DNA of 64,000 bases, from positions 46,602-110,601 of the forward strand of contig DGLA01000024.1 in NCBI GenBank assembly GCA_002387205.1, in the 5' to 3' direction. A program made the translations under genes and the position numbers. The stretch comes from Stutzerimonas stutzeri. GTDB lineage: Bacteria; Pseudomonadota; Gammaproteobacteria; Pseudomonadales; Pseudomonadaceae. Below the pieces are notes generated by a model, which was given only the letters and a program-made list of their open reading frames with translations, was not told where the DNA came from and ran no database searches. Below are positions 55,209 through 63,933 of the stretch, piece after piece; the first letter of the stretch is position 1; every line of letters starts with the position of its first letter.

Positions 55209-55400
55209 ATGTCCACCCTTACCGAACTCGCCCAACAGATCGCCCAGCTGTACCCCTTGCAGGACAAGCGCGTCGGCAAGCGCTACCGCGTCGTAGGCGA
55301 ACTGGCCGGTATGACCGAACTGGAAGAAATCAATGGCGAACCGCGGTACATCCAGACGCTCGCGTTGAAAGACCGCCAGCGCTGGGATGTTGCAGTCTGA
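55209..55400 (+). CDS. Uncharacterised small protein, 63 aa
   Basis: MSTLTELAQQIAQLYPLQDK opens a soluble protein with a helical N-terminus and a beta-rich end (GELAGMTELEEINGEPRYIQ, DRQRWDVAV). ATG 55209 follows CTGGAGTCAGCCAAC. No family recognised; composition like neighbours. Confidence 0.7.
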   Translation: MSTLTELAQQIAQLYPLQDKRVGKRYRVVGELAGMTELEEINGEPRYIQTLALKDRQRWDVAV

Positions 55401-55426
55401 CAGAGCCGGACTGGCCTGCCCTCGTC

Positions 55427-56437
55427 TCAGCGCAGGTTAGCAGGGCGCTGCCAGCGTGCCGCTCGCCATTGCGCCCGCTGCTCGTCGTCCTTAAAGGTCC
55501 AGGCCACGAAGCGACTGCGCTTCTGCCCCTGCGACATATCCGATGTCAGCACCAGATGAGCGCCACGCTTTCGCAGCCGCGCCTGCAAAGGCTGAACGTT
55601 GCCCGCCTTGGAGACCAGCGTGGTGAACCAGCAGATCTGCTGTCCCACCTCATGGCTTTCGTCTGCGATCCGAGCAATGAATGCCGCTTCACCCCCTTCA
55701 CACCAGAGTTCGGCTGCCTGCCCACCAAAGTTCAGCGCTGGTAGTTTGCGCTTCGGATCGAGCTTGCCGAGGTTGCGCCATTTGCGCTGGCTACCGCTGC
55801 TGGCTTCCGCCTGGGATGCATAAAAAGGCGGGTTGCACAGGGTGACGTCGAAGCGGTCGCCGGGCTGCACCAGGCCAAGGAAGACGTGCCCCGGATCGGT
55901 CTGCTGGCGCAGCGTCACGCTTTTCGCTAGTCCGTTGGCCGCAATGATGGTGCGTGCCGATGCCAAGGCGGTGGCGTCGATATCCGAGCCGGTAAACCGC
56001 CAGCCATACTCTCGCTGGCCTATCAGCGGGTAGATGCAGTTGGCCCCTGTGCCGATATCCAGCGCCTGGACGGATGCGCCGCGTGGAATTTCGCCATCGT
56101 TGTCCTTTGCCAGCAGATCGGCCAACCCGTGCAGGTAATCGGCCCGGCCCGGGATCGGCGGGCACAGGTAGCCTGGCGGGATATCCCAGTGAGCGATCCC
56201 GTAGTACTGCTTGAGCAGTGCCCGGTTGAACACCCGTACGGCTTCAGGATTGGCGAAATCGATAGTCTGCTTGCCGTAGGGATTGAGGATGACGAACGCG
56301 GCCAAGGCCGGGCTGCCGGCAATCAGCGCGGGAAAATCGTAGCGTCCGGTGTGGCGGTTGCGCGGGTGCAGACTGGGCTTGTCAGCGCCCGGTTTGGCTG
56401 CGCGGGATGACGGATTCATGGGTTTCGGAGCGGGCAT
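55427..56437 (-). CDS. rlmF: 23S rRNA (adenine(1618)-N6)-methyltransferase RlmF
   Basis: 336-aa SAM-dependent methyltransferase that makes m6A1618 in 23S rRNA. HPRNRHTGRYDFPALI near the start, SAM-binding VQALDIGTGANCIYPLIG (about residues 116-133) and the catalytic NPPFYASQAEA (about 202). ATG 56437 gives a 6-residue longer protein than ATG 56419; neither has a strong ribosome site. Ends 27 bases from the convergent 63-aa gene. Confidence 0.94.
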   Translation of the reverse strand: MPAPKPMNPSSRAAKPGADKPSLHPRNRHTGRYDFPALIAGSPALAAFVILNPYGKQTIDFANPEAVRVFNRALLKQYYGIAHWDIPPGYLCPPIPGRADYLHGLADLLAKDNDGEIPRGASVQALDIGTGANCIYPLIGQREYGWRFTGSDIDATALASARTIIAANGLAKSVTLRQQTDPGHVFLGLVQPGDRFDVTLCNPPFYASQAEASSGSQRKWRNLGKLDPKRKLPALNFGGQAAELWCEGGEAAFIARIADESHEVGQQICWFTTLVSKAGNVQPLQARLRKRGAHLVLTSDMSQGQKRSRFVAWTFKDDEQRAQWRAARWQRPANLR

Positions 56438-56482
56438 GTCTGGCTGCTGGCATCATTGAAGGTTGGCATTGTCCCACAGCTT

Positions 56483-57652
56483 TCAGCGACGGCGTGGAAC
56501 CAGCATCGTCCATGCAAGGCCCCAGAGCAGCGCACCAGCACCCAGCCAGAAAGCGCTGTGCAAGGTGCCGCCCATGCTCAGCCAGACGCCCGTCAGCCAT
56601 GGCCCTGCCAGTTGAGTCAGGCTGTAGAGCGCGATCAGGGCAGCCGACAGGCGCGGCCCCTGGTGCGGGTGCAGTGCCCGGGCGAGTCGCTGCGTCAGCA
56701 GGACGGTGCCAAGAAAGGTGCCACCGATCAACACCGCGCAGAGCAGAATGCCCGGGGCGCCCGGCAGCAACAACGCAGCCAGCACGCCTGCAAGTTGGGT
56801 GACATAGCTGAACCGCAGCGCGAGGGTGTCGCCGAGGAGGGCGCCCAGCCTGTTCCAGAACCAGGGAGAGGGCAGGGTGGCTATCGCTACCACCAGCCAG
56901 CTGCTCCCGATCAGCGTGCTGCCGGGCTCGACCTGCAGGCGAGCGACCATGGGCAGGAAGGTCATAGGCAGGATGTAGCCCATCCCGGCTCCGGCGTAGG
57001 AAAGAAAAAGCGGCGTACTGGCGCGGTCCAGCAGCCGTCCACCTGCGACGAGCGCCTTGTCGGTTCCGGACCCATCCTCGGGCATGTCGAGCCGAGCCAG
57101 TTGCCTCCATCCCCATAGGGCCAGCGGTACAGATAGCAGGGCCGCCGGCCACCAGCGTTGCGCTCCGTCCAGCAGGCCGTTGCTGAGGTTGACCAGCAGA
57201 CTGGACAGGATCAGCCCAACGCCGACACCAAGATAGACGAGCCCACTGGACGACGCACGTTTATGCCGCGCCAGCCACTCGAGGACCAGAGAAGGCGCTT
57301 GCACGAACACCAGCCCATTGCTGACGCCGTTGAACAGGCGCAAGGCAGAGAGTGCTTCCGAAGACTCCGCCTGGGTCTGGCCCAGGGTGCTCAGCACATG
57401 CAGTACCATAGCCCAGGGCAGGCTGCGCCGGATTTGCGCGACCTGATGCCAGCGCAAGGCGAGCAGGGCTCCGATGAGATAACCCAGGTAGTTCCAGGTG
57501 GCCGTGCTCGCACCTTGCTGCACGGTGAGTACTCCGTCCTCCACCAGCCACGGCAGGAGCGGTGTATAGAAGAAGCGGCCAAGGCCGTGGACGACCAGCA
57601 GCAGCGTGGCGCCAGCCAGCAAGACCGGAAACAGGGCGGGGCGTTGGGGCAT
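56483..57652 (-). CDS. YbfB/YjiJ-family MFS transporter
   Basis: 389-aa integral membrane protein of the YbfB/YjiJ family (PF06779). It opens with LLAGATLLLVVHGLGRFFYT and PLLPWLVEDG, has a WNYLGYLIGALLALR helix, and a GAGMGYILPMTFLPMVAR helix in the second half. About 12 TM helices. Start 57652; the open frame to 57709 is rejected. Substrate unknown. Located 45 bp upstream of rlmF on the same strand. Confidence 0.9.
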   Translation of the reverse strand: MPQRPALFPVLLAGATLLLVVHGLGRFFYTPLLPWLVEDGVLTVQQGASTATWNYLGYLIGALLALRWHQVAQIRRSLPWAMVLHVLSTLGQTQAESSEALSALRLFNGVSNGLVFVQAPSLVLEWLARHKRASSSGLVYLGVGVGLILSSLLVNLSNGLLDGAQRWWPAALLSVPLALWGWRQLARLDMPEDGSGTDKALVAGGRLLDRASTPLFLSYAGAGMGYILPMTFLPMVARLQVEPGSTLIGSSWLVVAIATLPSPWFWNRLGALLGDTLALRFSYVTQLAGVLAALLLPGAPGILLCAVLIGGTFLGTVLLTQRLARALHPHQGPRLSAALIALYSLTQLAGPWLTGVWLSMGGTLHSAFWLGAGALLWGLAWTMLVPRRR

Positions 57653-57773
57653 TGAGCAAAAACCATGAAGCGAAAAGACCGCCAGCTTAGCGTCAGGTGC
57701 GGCAAACAACCACGCTACTGATGGCTACGGACGCTCTCATTTGCCGTTTGATACCCCCAGCGGGCGGCCGCTA

Positions 57774-57815
57774 CTGATCGATGTCAATGGAAACCCGTCC
57801 CCGCTTGCCTAGACT
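57774..57815 (+). promoter_or_regulatory. Anr/FNR-type box and -10 element before bacteriohemerythrin
   Basis: CTGAT-CGAT-GTCAA (57774-57787) matches the Anr/FNR consensus TTGAT-N4-ATCAA at 8 of 10 positions. Its centre (57780.5) is 41.5 bp before a start site at 57822, which is the position expected from a -10 TAGACT at 57810-57815. That is the class II FNR geometry. Confidence 0.72.
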
Positions 57816-57845
57816 TCGCGACTCACCACACCGCAGGGAGGCGAC

Positions 57846-58322
57846 ATGACATTTTTGGAATGGAGCGATGATCTCGATACCGGTATCGAGGTCATCGATG
57901 GGCAGCACCGCCGCATCGTTGACATGATCAACCAGTTGCACCTGGCCCAGCAGGGCAACCAGTCGCAAAACATCGGGCAGGTTATCGATGAGCTGGTCGA
58001 CTACACGACTTCCCACTTCGCCTTCGAGGAATCCATGCTCGAAGAGGCCGGCTATGTATTTACCAAAGCCCACAAGCGGGTCCATGAGGTATTCATCAAG
58101 CGCGTCGATGATTATCGGGCGCGTTACTCCCGGGGCGAGGATGTGACGGACGAACTCAAAGGGCTTCTTGGTCGCTGGCTGTTCGGTCACATCCGCAATG
58201 AAGATCGGAATTATGTGTCGGCTGTTGCCGACAACCTGCGAAAGCTCTCGGCTGACCAGGCCGAAGGGGGTTGGCTGGTGCGGGCCAGGCGGCGCTTTTT
58301 CCGGACTGGTGGGGCCCGCTAG
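57846..58322 (+). CDS. Bacteriohemerythrin
   Basis: 158-aa oxygen-binding di-iron protein. Iron ligands: His in VIDGQHRRIVD (about 21), His/Glu in TSHFAFEESMLEEAGY (about 57-61), His/His in FTKAHKRVHEVF (about 77-81) and His/Asp in HIRNEDRNY (about 115-120). Resembles P. aeruginosa PA1673 (Mhr), which is Anr-controlled and aids microoxic growth; the Anr-type box upstream agrees. ATG follows GCAGGGAGGCGAC. Confidence 0.93.
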   Translation: MTFLEWSDDLDTGIEVIDGQHRRIVDMINQLHLAQQGNQSQNIGQVIDELVDYTTSHFAFEESMLEEAGYVFTKAHKRVHEVFIKRVDDYRARYSRGEDVTDELKGLLGRWLFGHIRNEDRNYVSAVADNLRKLSADQAEGGWLVRARRRFFRTGGAR

Positions 58323-58337
58323 CGTTAGCGTTAGCGT
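58320..58337 (+). repeat. Three-copy hexanucleotide repeat TAGCGT
   Basis: TAGCGTTAGCGTTAGCGT is three exact copies, the first beginning with the bacteriohemerythrin TAG stop codon. A slippage-prone microsatellite; because of its position, length change would not alter the protein. Confidence 0.85.
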
Positions 58338-58450
58338 TCGCCACGGCTTGGCTGAATCGGCTCCTGTCGATCGCTGGTTTCAGGCCTCGCCGCAATTCGC
58401 GGGCCTGCCAGTGACCTTGCGCATTGCCCGTCGCTATCGGCGCACCGAAG

Positions 58451-58747
58451 TCATGGATAACCGAGCACCTGCTTGATCTGATTCAGGTTGCGCCCGATCC
58501 AGTGCGAGTCGATCGCGCCCCAATCGTGAATATGGTAATGACCCGCGTTGTGCCGCTCACCGTCTTCCTGGCTGAAGCGGCAGTCGATATCCAGATCAGC
58601 CAATGCCGCCAGGGTGTCTTGCGCCGTCCGGCGCGGCATACCGGTGGCGTCGACCAGTGCTGGCACGCTGGTGGCGGTGCCGCTGTGGATAAGCCAGGCG
58701 ACATAGAGTCGCCGGTAGAAGCTGGTTTTGGTCTTGCTGACAATCAT
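58451..58747 (-). CDS. Small winged-helix/HTH protein
   Basis: 98-aa protein whose centre (SVPALVDATGMPRRTAQDTL, about residues 27-46; AALADLDIDCRF) reads as a winged helix-turn-helix. C-terminal HIHDWGAIDSHWIGRNLNQI. Start 58747 follows AAGGAGTCGCC, a strong ribosome site; the frame beyond is not needed. Probable DNA-binding protein, targets unknown. It is 69 bp downstream of nhaD on the same strand. Confidence 0.8.
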   Translation of the reverse strand: MIVSKTKTSFYRRLYVAWLIHSGTATSVPALVDATGMPRRTAQDTLAALADLDIDCRFSQEDGERHNAGHYHIHDWGAIDSHWIGRNLNQIKQVLGYP

Positions 58748-58816
58748 GGCGACTCCTTGCACAGCGTCGTGCGGACCGAGGCTGGATGGGTCAGCCTCGG
58801 CGACACCGGGGCAGGC

Positions 58817-60199
58817 TCAGCGTAGTGCGAGCATGCCGATATACGTGACGGCGCCTGCCGTGTAGCCGAGGAAGGCCAACAGGCTGACATGCTTGATGTA
58901 CCAGGTGAAGCTGATCTTCTCCATGCCCATGGCAGCCACGCCCGCCGCGGAACCAATGATCAGCGTACTGCCGCCGGTTCCGGCGCAATAGGCAAGCATC
59001 TCCCAGAAATTCCCGTCGACCACGAATTGCGACAGCCAGGCTGCTTCGGCGGGCGTCGCTGCCTCCAGGGTAACGGGACTGACCAGCGGATACATCTTCA
59101 TCGAGCCCGCCACCAGAGGCACGTTGTCCACGACTGCCGAAAGCAGGCCGATGGTGTAGTTGATCGGGTAGATGTGCCCCAGAGATTCACGCAAGGCTGT
59201 CGCAACCTGCGTCAGATGCCCGGCTGTAGCCAGTGCGGCGACGGCCAGCAAAATGCCGAGAAAGAACAGCACGCTCGGGGTGTCGACCTTGCGCAGTACG
59301 CCGACGACCGAGAGCGGATGCTTGTGATCGTCTTCCTTCTCGCGGTGCAAGAACTCGGTGGTGACCCAGAGCACACCGAGGCCGAAGAGAATGCCCATGT
59401 AGGGCGGCAGGTGAGTGACGGTCTTGAAGATCGGCACGAATACCAGTGCACCGATACCGAGCGCCAGCACCAGGTTGCGCTCGAACGCCGTTGTAGTGGG
59501 CGGGTTGCTTTCGGCAAGGTGCGCACGGGCCCCTGGGCGAGGCACCTCGCCGCGCATGCGGAAGCTGAGGATCAGCAACGGGACCAGGAGACAGACCAGG
59601 CTGGGCAGGAACAGACCGACAATGACGCCCGAGGCGGTGATCTGGTTGCCGATCCAGAGCATGGTGGTGGTGACGTCGCCAATCGGGGACCAGGCGCCAC
59701 CTGCGTTGGCTGCAATGACCACGACGCCGACAAACAACCAGCGCTCCGGTCGGCCGCGGATCAGTTTGCGCAACAGCGAGACCATCACGATGGTGGTGGT
59801 CAGGTTGTCCAGTGCAGCGGAGAGAAAAAAGGTCAGCAGTCCGATGATCCACAGCAGATGAACGCGCTTGCGGGTCTGGATGCGGTCGGTGATGACCTTG
59901 AAGCCTTCATGAGAGTCGATCAGTTCGACGATGGTCATGGCGCCGAGCAGGAAGAACAGGATTTCCGATATTTCGCCCAGGTGATGCCGCAGCGATTCGA
60001 CGACTACCTCGGACGGGTTGCCGGCAGCGTGGCCGGCGCCCTGTAGCAGCGGGATGATCGAGTCGGCGCCCATCACGAGCAGCGTCCAACAGAGCACCGC
60101 GGTAAGGATCGCCAGCGCAGCTTTATCGATCTTCAGGGGATGTTCGAAGGCTATGCATAGATAGCCAATGAAAAACACGACAGCCATAAATACGTACAT
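58817..60199 (-). CDS. nhaD: NhaD-type Na+/H+ antiporter
   Basis: 460-aa inner-membrane antiporter of the ArsB/NhaD (ion-transporter) superfamily with about 12 TM helices: FEHPLKIDKAALAILTAVL, GAMTIVELIDSHEGF, SAALDNLTTTIVMVSLL, ANAGGAWSPIGDVTTTMLW and in the second half SAVVDNVPLVAGSMKMY and YCAGTGGSTLIIGSAAGVAA. The two DN/D-rich half-helices are the cation path. Exports Na+ or Li+ at alkaline pH. Confidence 0.94.
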   Translation of the reverse strand: MYVFMAVVFFIGYLCIAFEHPLKIDKAALAILTAVLCWTLLVMGADSIIPLLQGAGHAAGNPSEVVVESLRHHLGEISEILFFLLGAMTIVELIDSHEGFKVITDRIQTRKRVHLLWIIGLLTFFLSAALDNLTTTIVMVSLLRKLIRGRPERWLFVGVVVIAANAGGAWSPIGDVTTTMLWIGNQITASGVIVGLFLPSLVCLLVPLLILSFRMRGEVPRPGARAHLAESNPPTTTAFERNLVLALGIGALVFVPIFKTVTHLPPYMGILFGLGVLWVTTEFLHREKEDDHKHPLSVVGVLRKVDTPSVLFFLGILLAVAALATAGHLTQVATALRESLGHIYPINYTIGLLSAVVDNVPLVAGSMKMYPLVSPVTLEAATPAEAAWLSQFVVDGNFWEMLAYCAGTGGSTLIIGSAAGVAAMGMEKISFTWYIKHVSLLAFLGYTAGAVTYIGMLALR

Positions 60200-60519
60200 C
60201 GCAGGGGCTCCATAGTGGGAAACCAGACCAGGCTCGGCGGTGACGCCGAAAGCGCGGTGATGGCAGGCTCAAGATGGGCAACGGGCTATGCGAAGGGATG
60301 AAGCTAAAGGAACCGTAATACGGAAGGCTGCGTGCCAGCGTGTCAACGGTTGCACCGCAGGCGGCGCGTCTGATGACGAGACGGTGCGTGCTTACTTCAT
60401 GTCGTAGAGCGCTCTGCGAAGTTCGGCCTGCCTAGATTAATTGTTTTATTCCGTGTGCGGCATAGTGTATCGGCCGGCTCGGTTTTTACTTGTTGTCGAT
60501 CAAGTGCAAAAGCCTAAGC
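60200..60519. promoter_or_regulatory. Intergenic region nhaD / valS
   Basis: 320 bp without a gene. An AT-rich tract around 60436-60452 probably carries the nhaD promoter on the minus strand. On the plus strand TTGTTT (60441) and TAGTGT (60463) form a possible promoter pair that would read into the hairpin at 60522. Confidence 0.4.
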
Positions 60520-60550
60520 AAAAAGGCCAGCACCTAAGGTGCTGGCCTTT
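60520..60550 (-). terminator. Rho-independent terminator of valS
   Basis: AAAGGCCAGCACCT-A-AGGTGCTGGCCTTT is a near-perfect palindrome (14-bp arms) seven bases beyond the valS stop. Read on the minus strand it is followed by TTTTT (plus-strand AAAAA at 60520-60524). Confidence 0.93.
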
Positions 60551-60556
60551 GCTCCG

Positions 60557-63391
60557 CTACAAGCTGGCGATGCGCTGGCGCTGCTCCAGCAGTCTGGCCC
60601 TGGCCTGCTCGGCCTCGGCCAGCTTGGCCCGCTCCTTTTCGATCACCTCGGCAGGGGCCTTGTCGACGAAGCCAGCATTGCCAAGCTTGCCGCCGACACG
60701 CTTGACCTCGCCATCCAGCCTGGCGATTTCCTTGTCGAGGCGAGCGAGCTCTGCGTCCTTGTCAATCAGGCCGGCCATCGGCACCAGTACCTGCATGTCG
60801 CCGACCAACGCGGTGGCAGACAGCGGGGCCTCTTCGCTGGCTGCAAGAACACGTACGTTTTCCAGTTTCGCAAGCTTCTTGAGTAACGGCTCGTTCTCCA
60901 GCAGCCGACGCTGATCGGTGTTGCTGGCGTTGCTCAAGATCACGTCGATGCGCTTGGCCATGGAGATGTTCATCTCGCCGCGAATCTGGCGAATGCCGAG
61001 CATGAACGCCTTGACCCACTCGATATCCTGCTCGGCGGCCTCGTCAAGGCGCTCGGGGTTGAACTCCGGCCACGGCTGCAGCATCAGGGTCGGACCGGAC
61101 TTGCCAGCGAGCGGCGCGACGCGCTGCCAGATCTCTTCGGTAATGAAGGGCATGAACGGATGCGCCAGGCGCAGCGCGGTTTCCAGCACCCGCACCAGGG
61201 TGCGACGGGTGCCGCGCTGGCGTTCGGCGCTGGCAGTCTCGTCCCAGAGCACCGGCTTGACCAGTTCGAGGTACCAGGCGCAGTACTCGTCCCAGATGAA
61301 CTCATAAAGCGCCTGGGAGGCCAGGTCGAAGCGGAAGGCTTCGAGCTGGCGGCTGACTTCGCTTTCGGTGCGCTGCAGCGCCGAGATGATCCAGCGGTCG
61401 ACCGAAGAGAGCTCCACGGGCTCTCCATTGACGCCGGTGTCCTTGTCTTCGGTATTCTCGAAGACGAAGTTGGCGGCGTTCCAGATCTTGTTGCAGAAGT
61501 TGCGGTAACCCTCGACGCGGCCCATGTCGAACTTGACGTCGCGGCCAGTGGAGGCCAGTGAACAAAAGGTGAAGCGCAGGGCGTCGGTGCCATAGCTGGC
61601 AATGCCCTCGGGAAACTCGGCACGGGTCTGCTTGGCGATCTTCTCGGCGAGCTTGGGCTGCATCATGCCGCTGGTGCGCTTTTCCAGCAGTTCGTCCAGG
61701 GTGATGCCGTCAACGATATCCAGCGGGTCGAGCACGTTGCCCTTGGACTTGGACATTTTCTGCCCCTGTCCATCGCGCACCAGGCCATGCACGTAAACGG
61801 TCTTGAACGGAATCTGCCCGGTCAGGTGGGTCGATAGCATGATCATCCGGGCGACCCAGAAGAAGATGATGTCGAAGCCGGTGACCAGCACGTCGGTGGG
61901 GTGGAAGGTCTTGAGGAACTCGGTCTGCTCGGGCCAGCCGAGGGTGGAAAAGGTCCACAGGCCGGAGCTGAACCAGGTGTCCAGGACGTCCTCGTCCTGG
62001 CGCAGTTCGACGTTGTTGCAGAGGTTGTGCTTGCTGCGAACCTCGGCCTCGTCACGGCCGACATAGACGTTACCGGCCTCGTCATACCAGGCCGGGATGC
62101 GGTGCCCCCACCACAGCTGCCGGCTGATGCACCAGTCCTGGATGTCACGCATCCAGCTGAAGTACATGTTTTCGTATTGCTTGGGCACGAACTCGATCTC
62201 GCCGCTTTCGACGGCGCGTATGGCCTTTTCCGCCAGCGGTTTGGTCGAGACATACCACTGATCGGTCAGCCAGGGCTCGATGATCGTCCCGGAACGATCG
62301 CCACGCGGCACTTTCAGCGCGTGATCGTCGATTTTCTCAAGCAGGCTCATGGCTTCGAATTCGGCGACGATGGCCTTGCGCGCATCGAAGCGGTCCATAT
62401 GGGCATAGCCGTCAGGAAGGCTTCCATCTACCTTGTCGTTCGGCGTGCCATCGATATGGAACACCTGGGCGTGGGCGAGCACCGCCGCATTGCGATCGAA
62501 GATATTGATCAACGGCAGGTGGTGGCGCTTGCCCACCTCATAGTCGTTGAAGTCGTGGGCCGGGGTGATCTTCACGCAACCGGTACCGAACTCGAGATCG
62601 ACGTAATCGTCGGCGACGATCGGGATCAGGCGGTTCACCAGCGGCAGCATGATGTGGCGGCCGATCAGGTTCTTGTAACGCTCGTCATCGGGATGCACCG
62701 CGACGGCAGCATCACCGAGCACGGTCTCCGGGCGTGTCGTGGCGACGACCAGATAATCCTTGCCATCTGCAGTCTTGCAACCATCAGCCAGCGGGTAGCG
62801 CAGGTGCCAGAGATGACCCTTTTCGTCATGGTTCTCCACTTCGAGGTCGGAGATCGCGGTGTGCAGTTTGGTGTCCCAGTTGACCAGGCGCTTGCCACGA
62901 TAGATCAGCCCGTCTTCGTGCAGCCGGACAAAGGCTTCTTTCACTGCATTGGACAGTCCTGCATCCATGGTGAAGCGTTCGCGCGACCAGTCGACCGAAG
63001 AGCCCAGGCGACGAATCTGCCGGGTGATATTGCCGCCGGACTGTTCTTTCCATTCCCAGACCTTTTCGAGAAATTTCTCGCGGCCAAGGTCGTGGCGGCT
63101 GACGCCCTGGGCTCCAAGCTGGCGCTCGACGACCATCTGCGTGGCAATACCTGCGTGGTCGGTGCCCGGTTGCCAGAGGGTGTTGCGCCCCTGCATCCGG
63201 CGCCAGCGGATCAGGGCATCCATGATGGCGTTGTTAAAACCATGCCCCATGTGCAGGCTGCCGGTAACGTTCGGCGGCGGGATCATGATGGTATAGGGCT
63301 CGCCTGAACCCTGGGGCGCGAAGTAGTTATTCGATTCCCAGGTCTGGTACCAGGAGGTTTCGATGGCGTGCGGCTGGTAGGTCTTGTCCAT
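60557..63391 (-). CDS. valS: Valyl-tRNA synthetase
   Basis: 944-aa class Ia aminoacyl-tRNA synthetase, full length. HIGH-type motif HMGHGFNN (about residues 47-54) after MIPPPNVTGS, editing (CP1) domain with TTRPETVLGD and GTGCVKITPAHDFNDYE, KMSKS motif KMSKSKGN (about 546), anticodon domain, and a C-terminal coiled-coil arm (KDAELARLDKEIARLDGEV to the end) that contacts tRNA. A terminator follows. Confidence 0.98.
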   Translation of the reverse strand: MDKTYQPHAIETSWYQTWESNNYFAPQGSGEPYTIMIPPPNVTGSLHMGHGFNNAIMDALIRWRRMQGRNTLWQPGTDHAGIATQMVVERQLGAQGVSRHDLGREKFLEKVWEWKEQSGGNITRQIRRLGSSVDWSRERFTMDAGLSNAVKEAFVRLHEDGLIYRGKRLVNWDTKLHTAISDLEVENHDEKGHLWHLRYPLADGCKTADGKDYLVVATTRPETVLGDAAVAVHPDDERYKNLIGRHIMLPLVNRLIPIVADDYVDLEFGTGCVKITPAHDFNDYEVGKRHHLPLINIFDRNAAVLAHAQVFHIDGTPNDKVDGSLPDGYAHMDRFDARKAIVAEFEAMSLLEKIDDHALKVPRGDRSGTIIEPWLTDQWYVSTKPLAEKAIRAVESGEIEFVPKQYENMYFSWMRDIQDWCISRQLWWGHRIPAWYDEAGNVYVGRDEAEVRSKHNLCNNVELRQDEDVLDTWFSSGLWTFSTLGWPEQTEFLKTFHPTDVLVTGFDIIFFWVARMIMLSTHLTGQIPFKTVYVHGLVRDGQGQKMSKSKGNVLDPLDIVDGITLDELLEKRTSGMMQPKLAEKIAKQTRAEFPEGIASYGTDALRFTFCSLASTGRDVKFDMGRVEGYRNFCNKIWNAANFVFENTEDKDTGVNGEPVELSSVDRWIISALQRTESEVSRQLEAFRFDLASQALYEFIWDEYCAWYLELVKPVLWDETASAERQRGTRRTLVRVLETALRLAHPFMPFITEEIWQRVAPLAGKSGPTLMLQPWPEFNPERLDEAAEQDIEWVKAFMLGIRQIRGEMNISMAKRIDVILSNASNTDQRRLLENEPLLKKLAKLENVRVLAASEEAPLSATALVGDMQVLVPMAGLIDKDAELARLDKEIARLDGEVKRVGGKLGNAGFVDKAPAEVIEKERAKLAEAEQARARLLEQRQRIASL

Positions 63392-63558
63392 GCGGCGGGA
63401 CCCTTAAAACGGCTAACGGAAAAGCGGGCAAGTATAAAGGCAAAGTAGCAGCAGGACGGAACCGCAATGGCCCTTTTATGTCCGGAACAGAACAGATGAA
63501 AGCGAACCGTGGCGATGCCTCACTGCGCCGTGTTGTCGCCTGGCGCAGAAGTGGCGCC

Positions 63559-63933
63559 TTAGGGGCGGCGCGTCCTGATCAGCTGCTCGGCGCGGCTTTC
63601 CAGGCGACGGCGCAACTCTGCCTCTATCTGTGGCACGAAATCGTCGATCACGTCTTGCAGCATCAGCTGCGCTGCCGTGCGCAGTTCATGATCAAGGTGT
63701 CGCTCGGCGAGCGTGCGGAACGCGGTGCGTACTGCAGGTTCACGGGGCTCGGGCGCTTGCTCTGGAAGGTCGACGGGGGTTAGCCCGGCTTCGACGACTT
63801 CTGAAAGCAAGGGGATGCTGGACGGGTCCAGGGATTCGGTGAGCTGGGAGGGCTCCTGATCGCCGAGCAGCGCGCGTATAGACTCCAGGTCGTCGAGCAG
63901 GTGGGTGGGCTTGTCAATTGGCGTGTGCGTCAT
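63559..63933 (-). CDS. Conserved hypothetical upstream of valS
   Basis: 124-aa soluble, acidic protein starting MTHTPIDKPTHLLDDLESIR. It is proline-rich in the middle and helical at the C-terminus (AVRTAFRTLAERHLDHEL; DVIDDFVPQIEAELRRRLES). No named family recognised. In P. aeruginosa an uncharacterised gene occupies the same position between valS and holC, as I recall; a valS-associated role is unproven. Confidence 0.78.
   Translation of the reverse strand: MTHTPIDKPTHLLDDLESIRALLGDQEPSQLTESLDPSSIPLLSEVVEAGLTPVDLPEQAPEPREPAVRTAFRTLAERHLDHELRTAAQLMLQDVIDDFVPQIEAELRRRLESRAEQLIRTRRP

Noticed and set aside
58889..60046. 385-codon plus-strand open frame
   Set aside because: Antisense of nhaD, His/Gln/Asp-rich shadow composition.
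61901..63307. 468-codon plus-strand open frame
   Set aside because: Antisense of valS.
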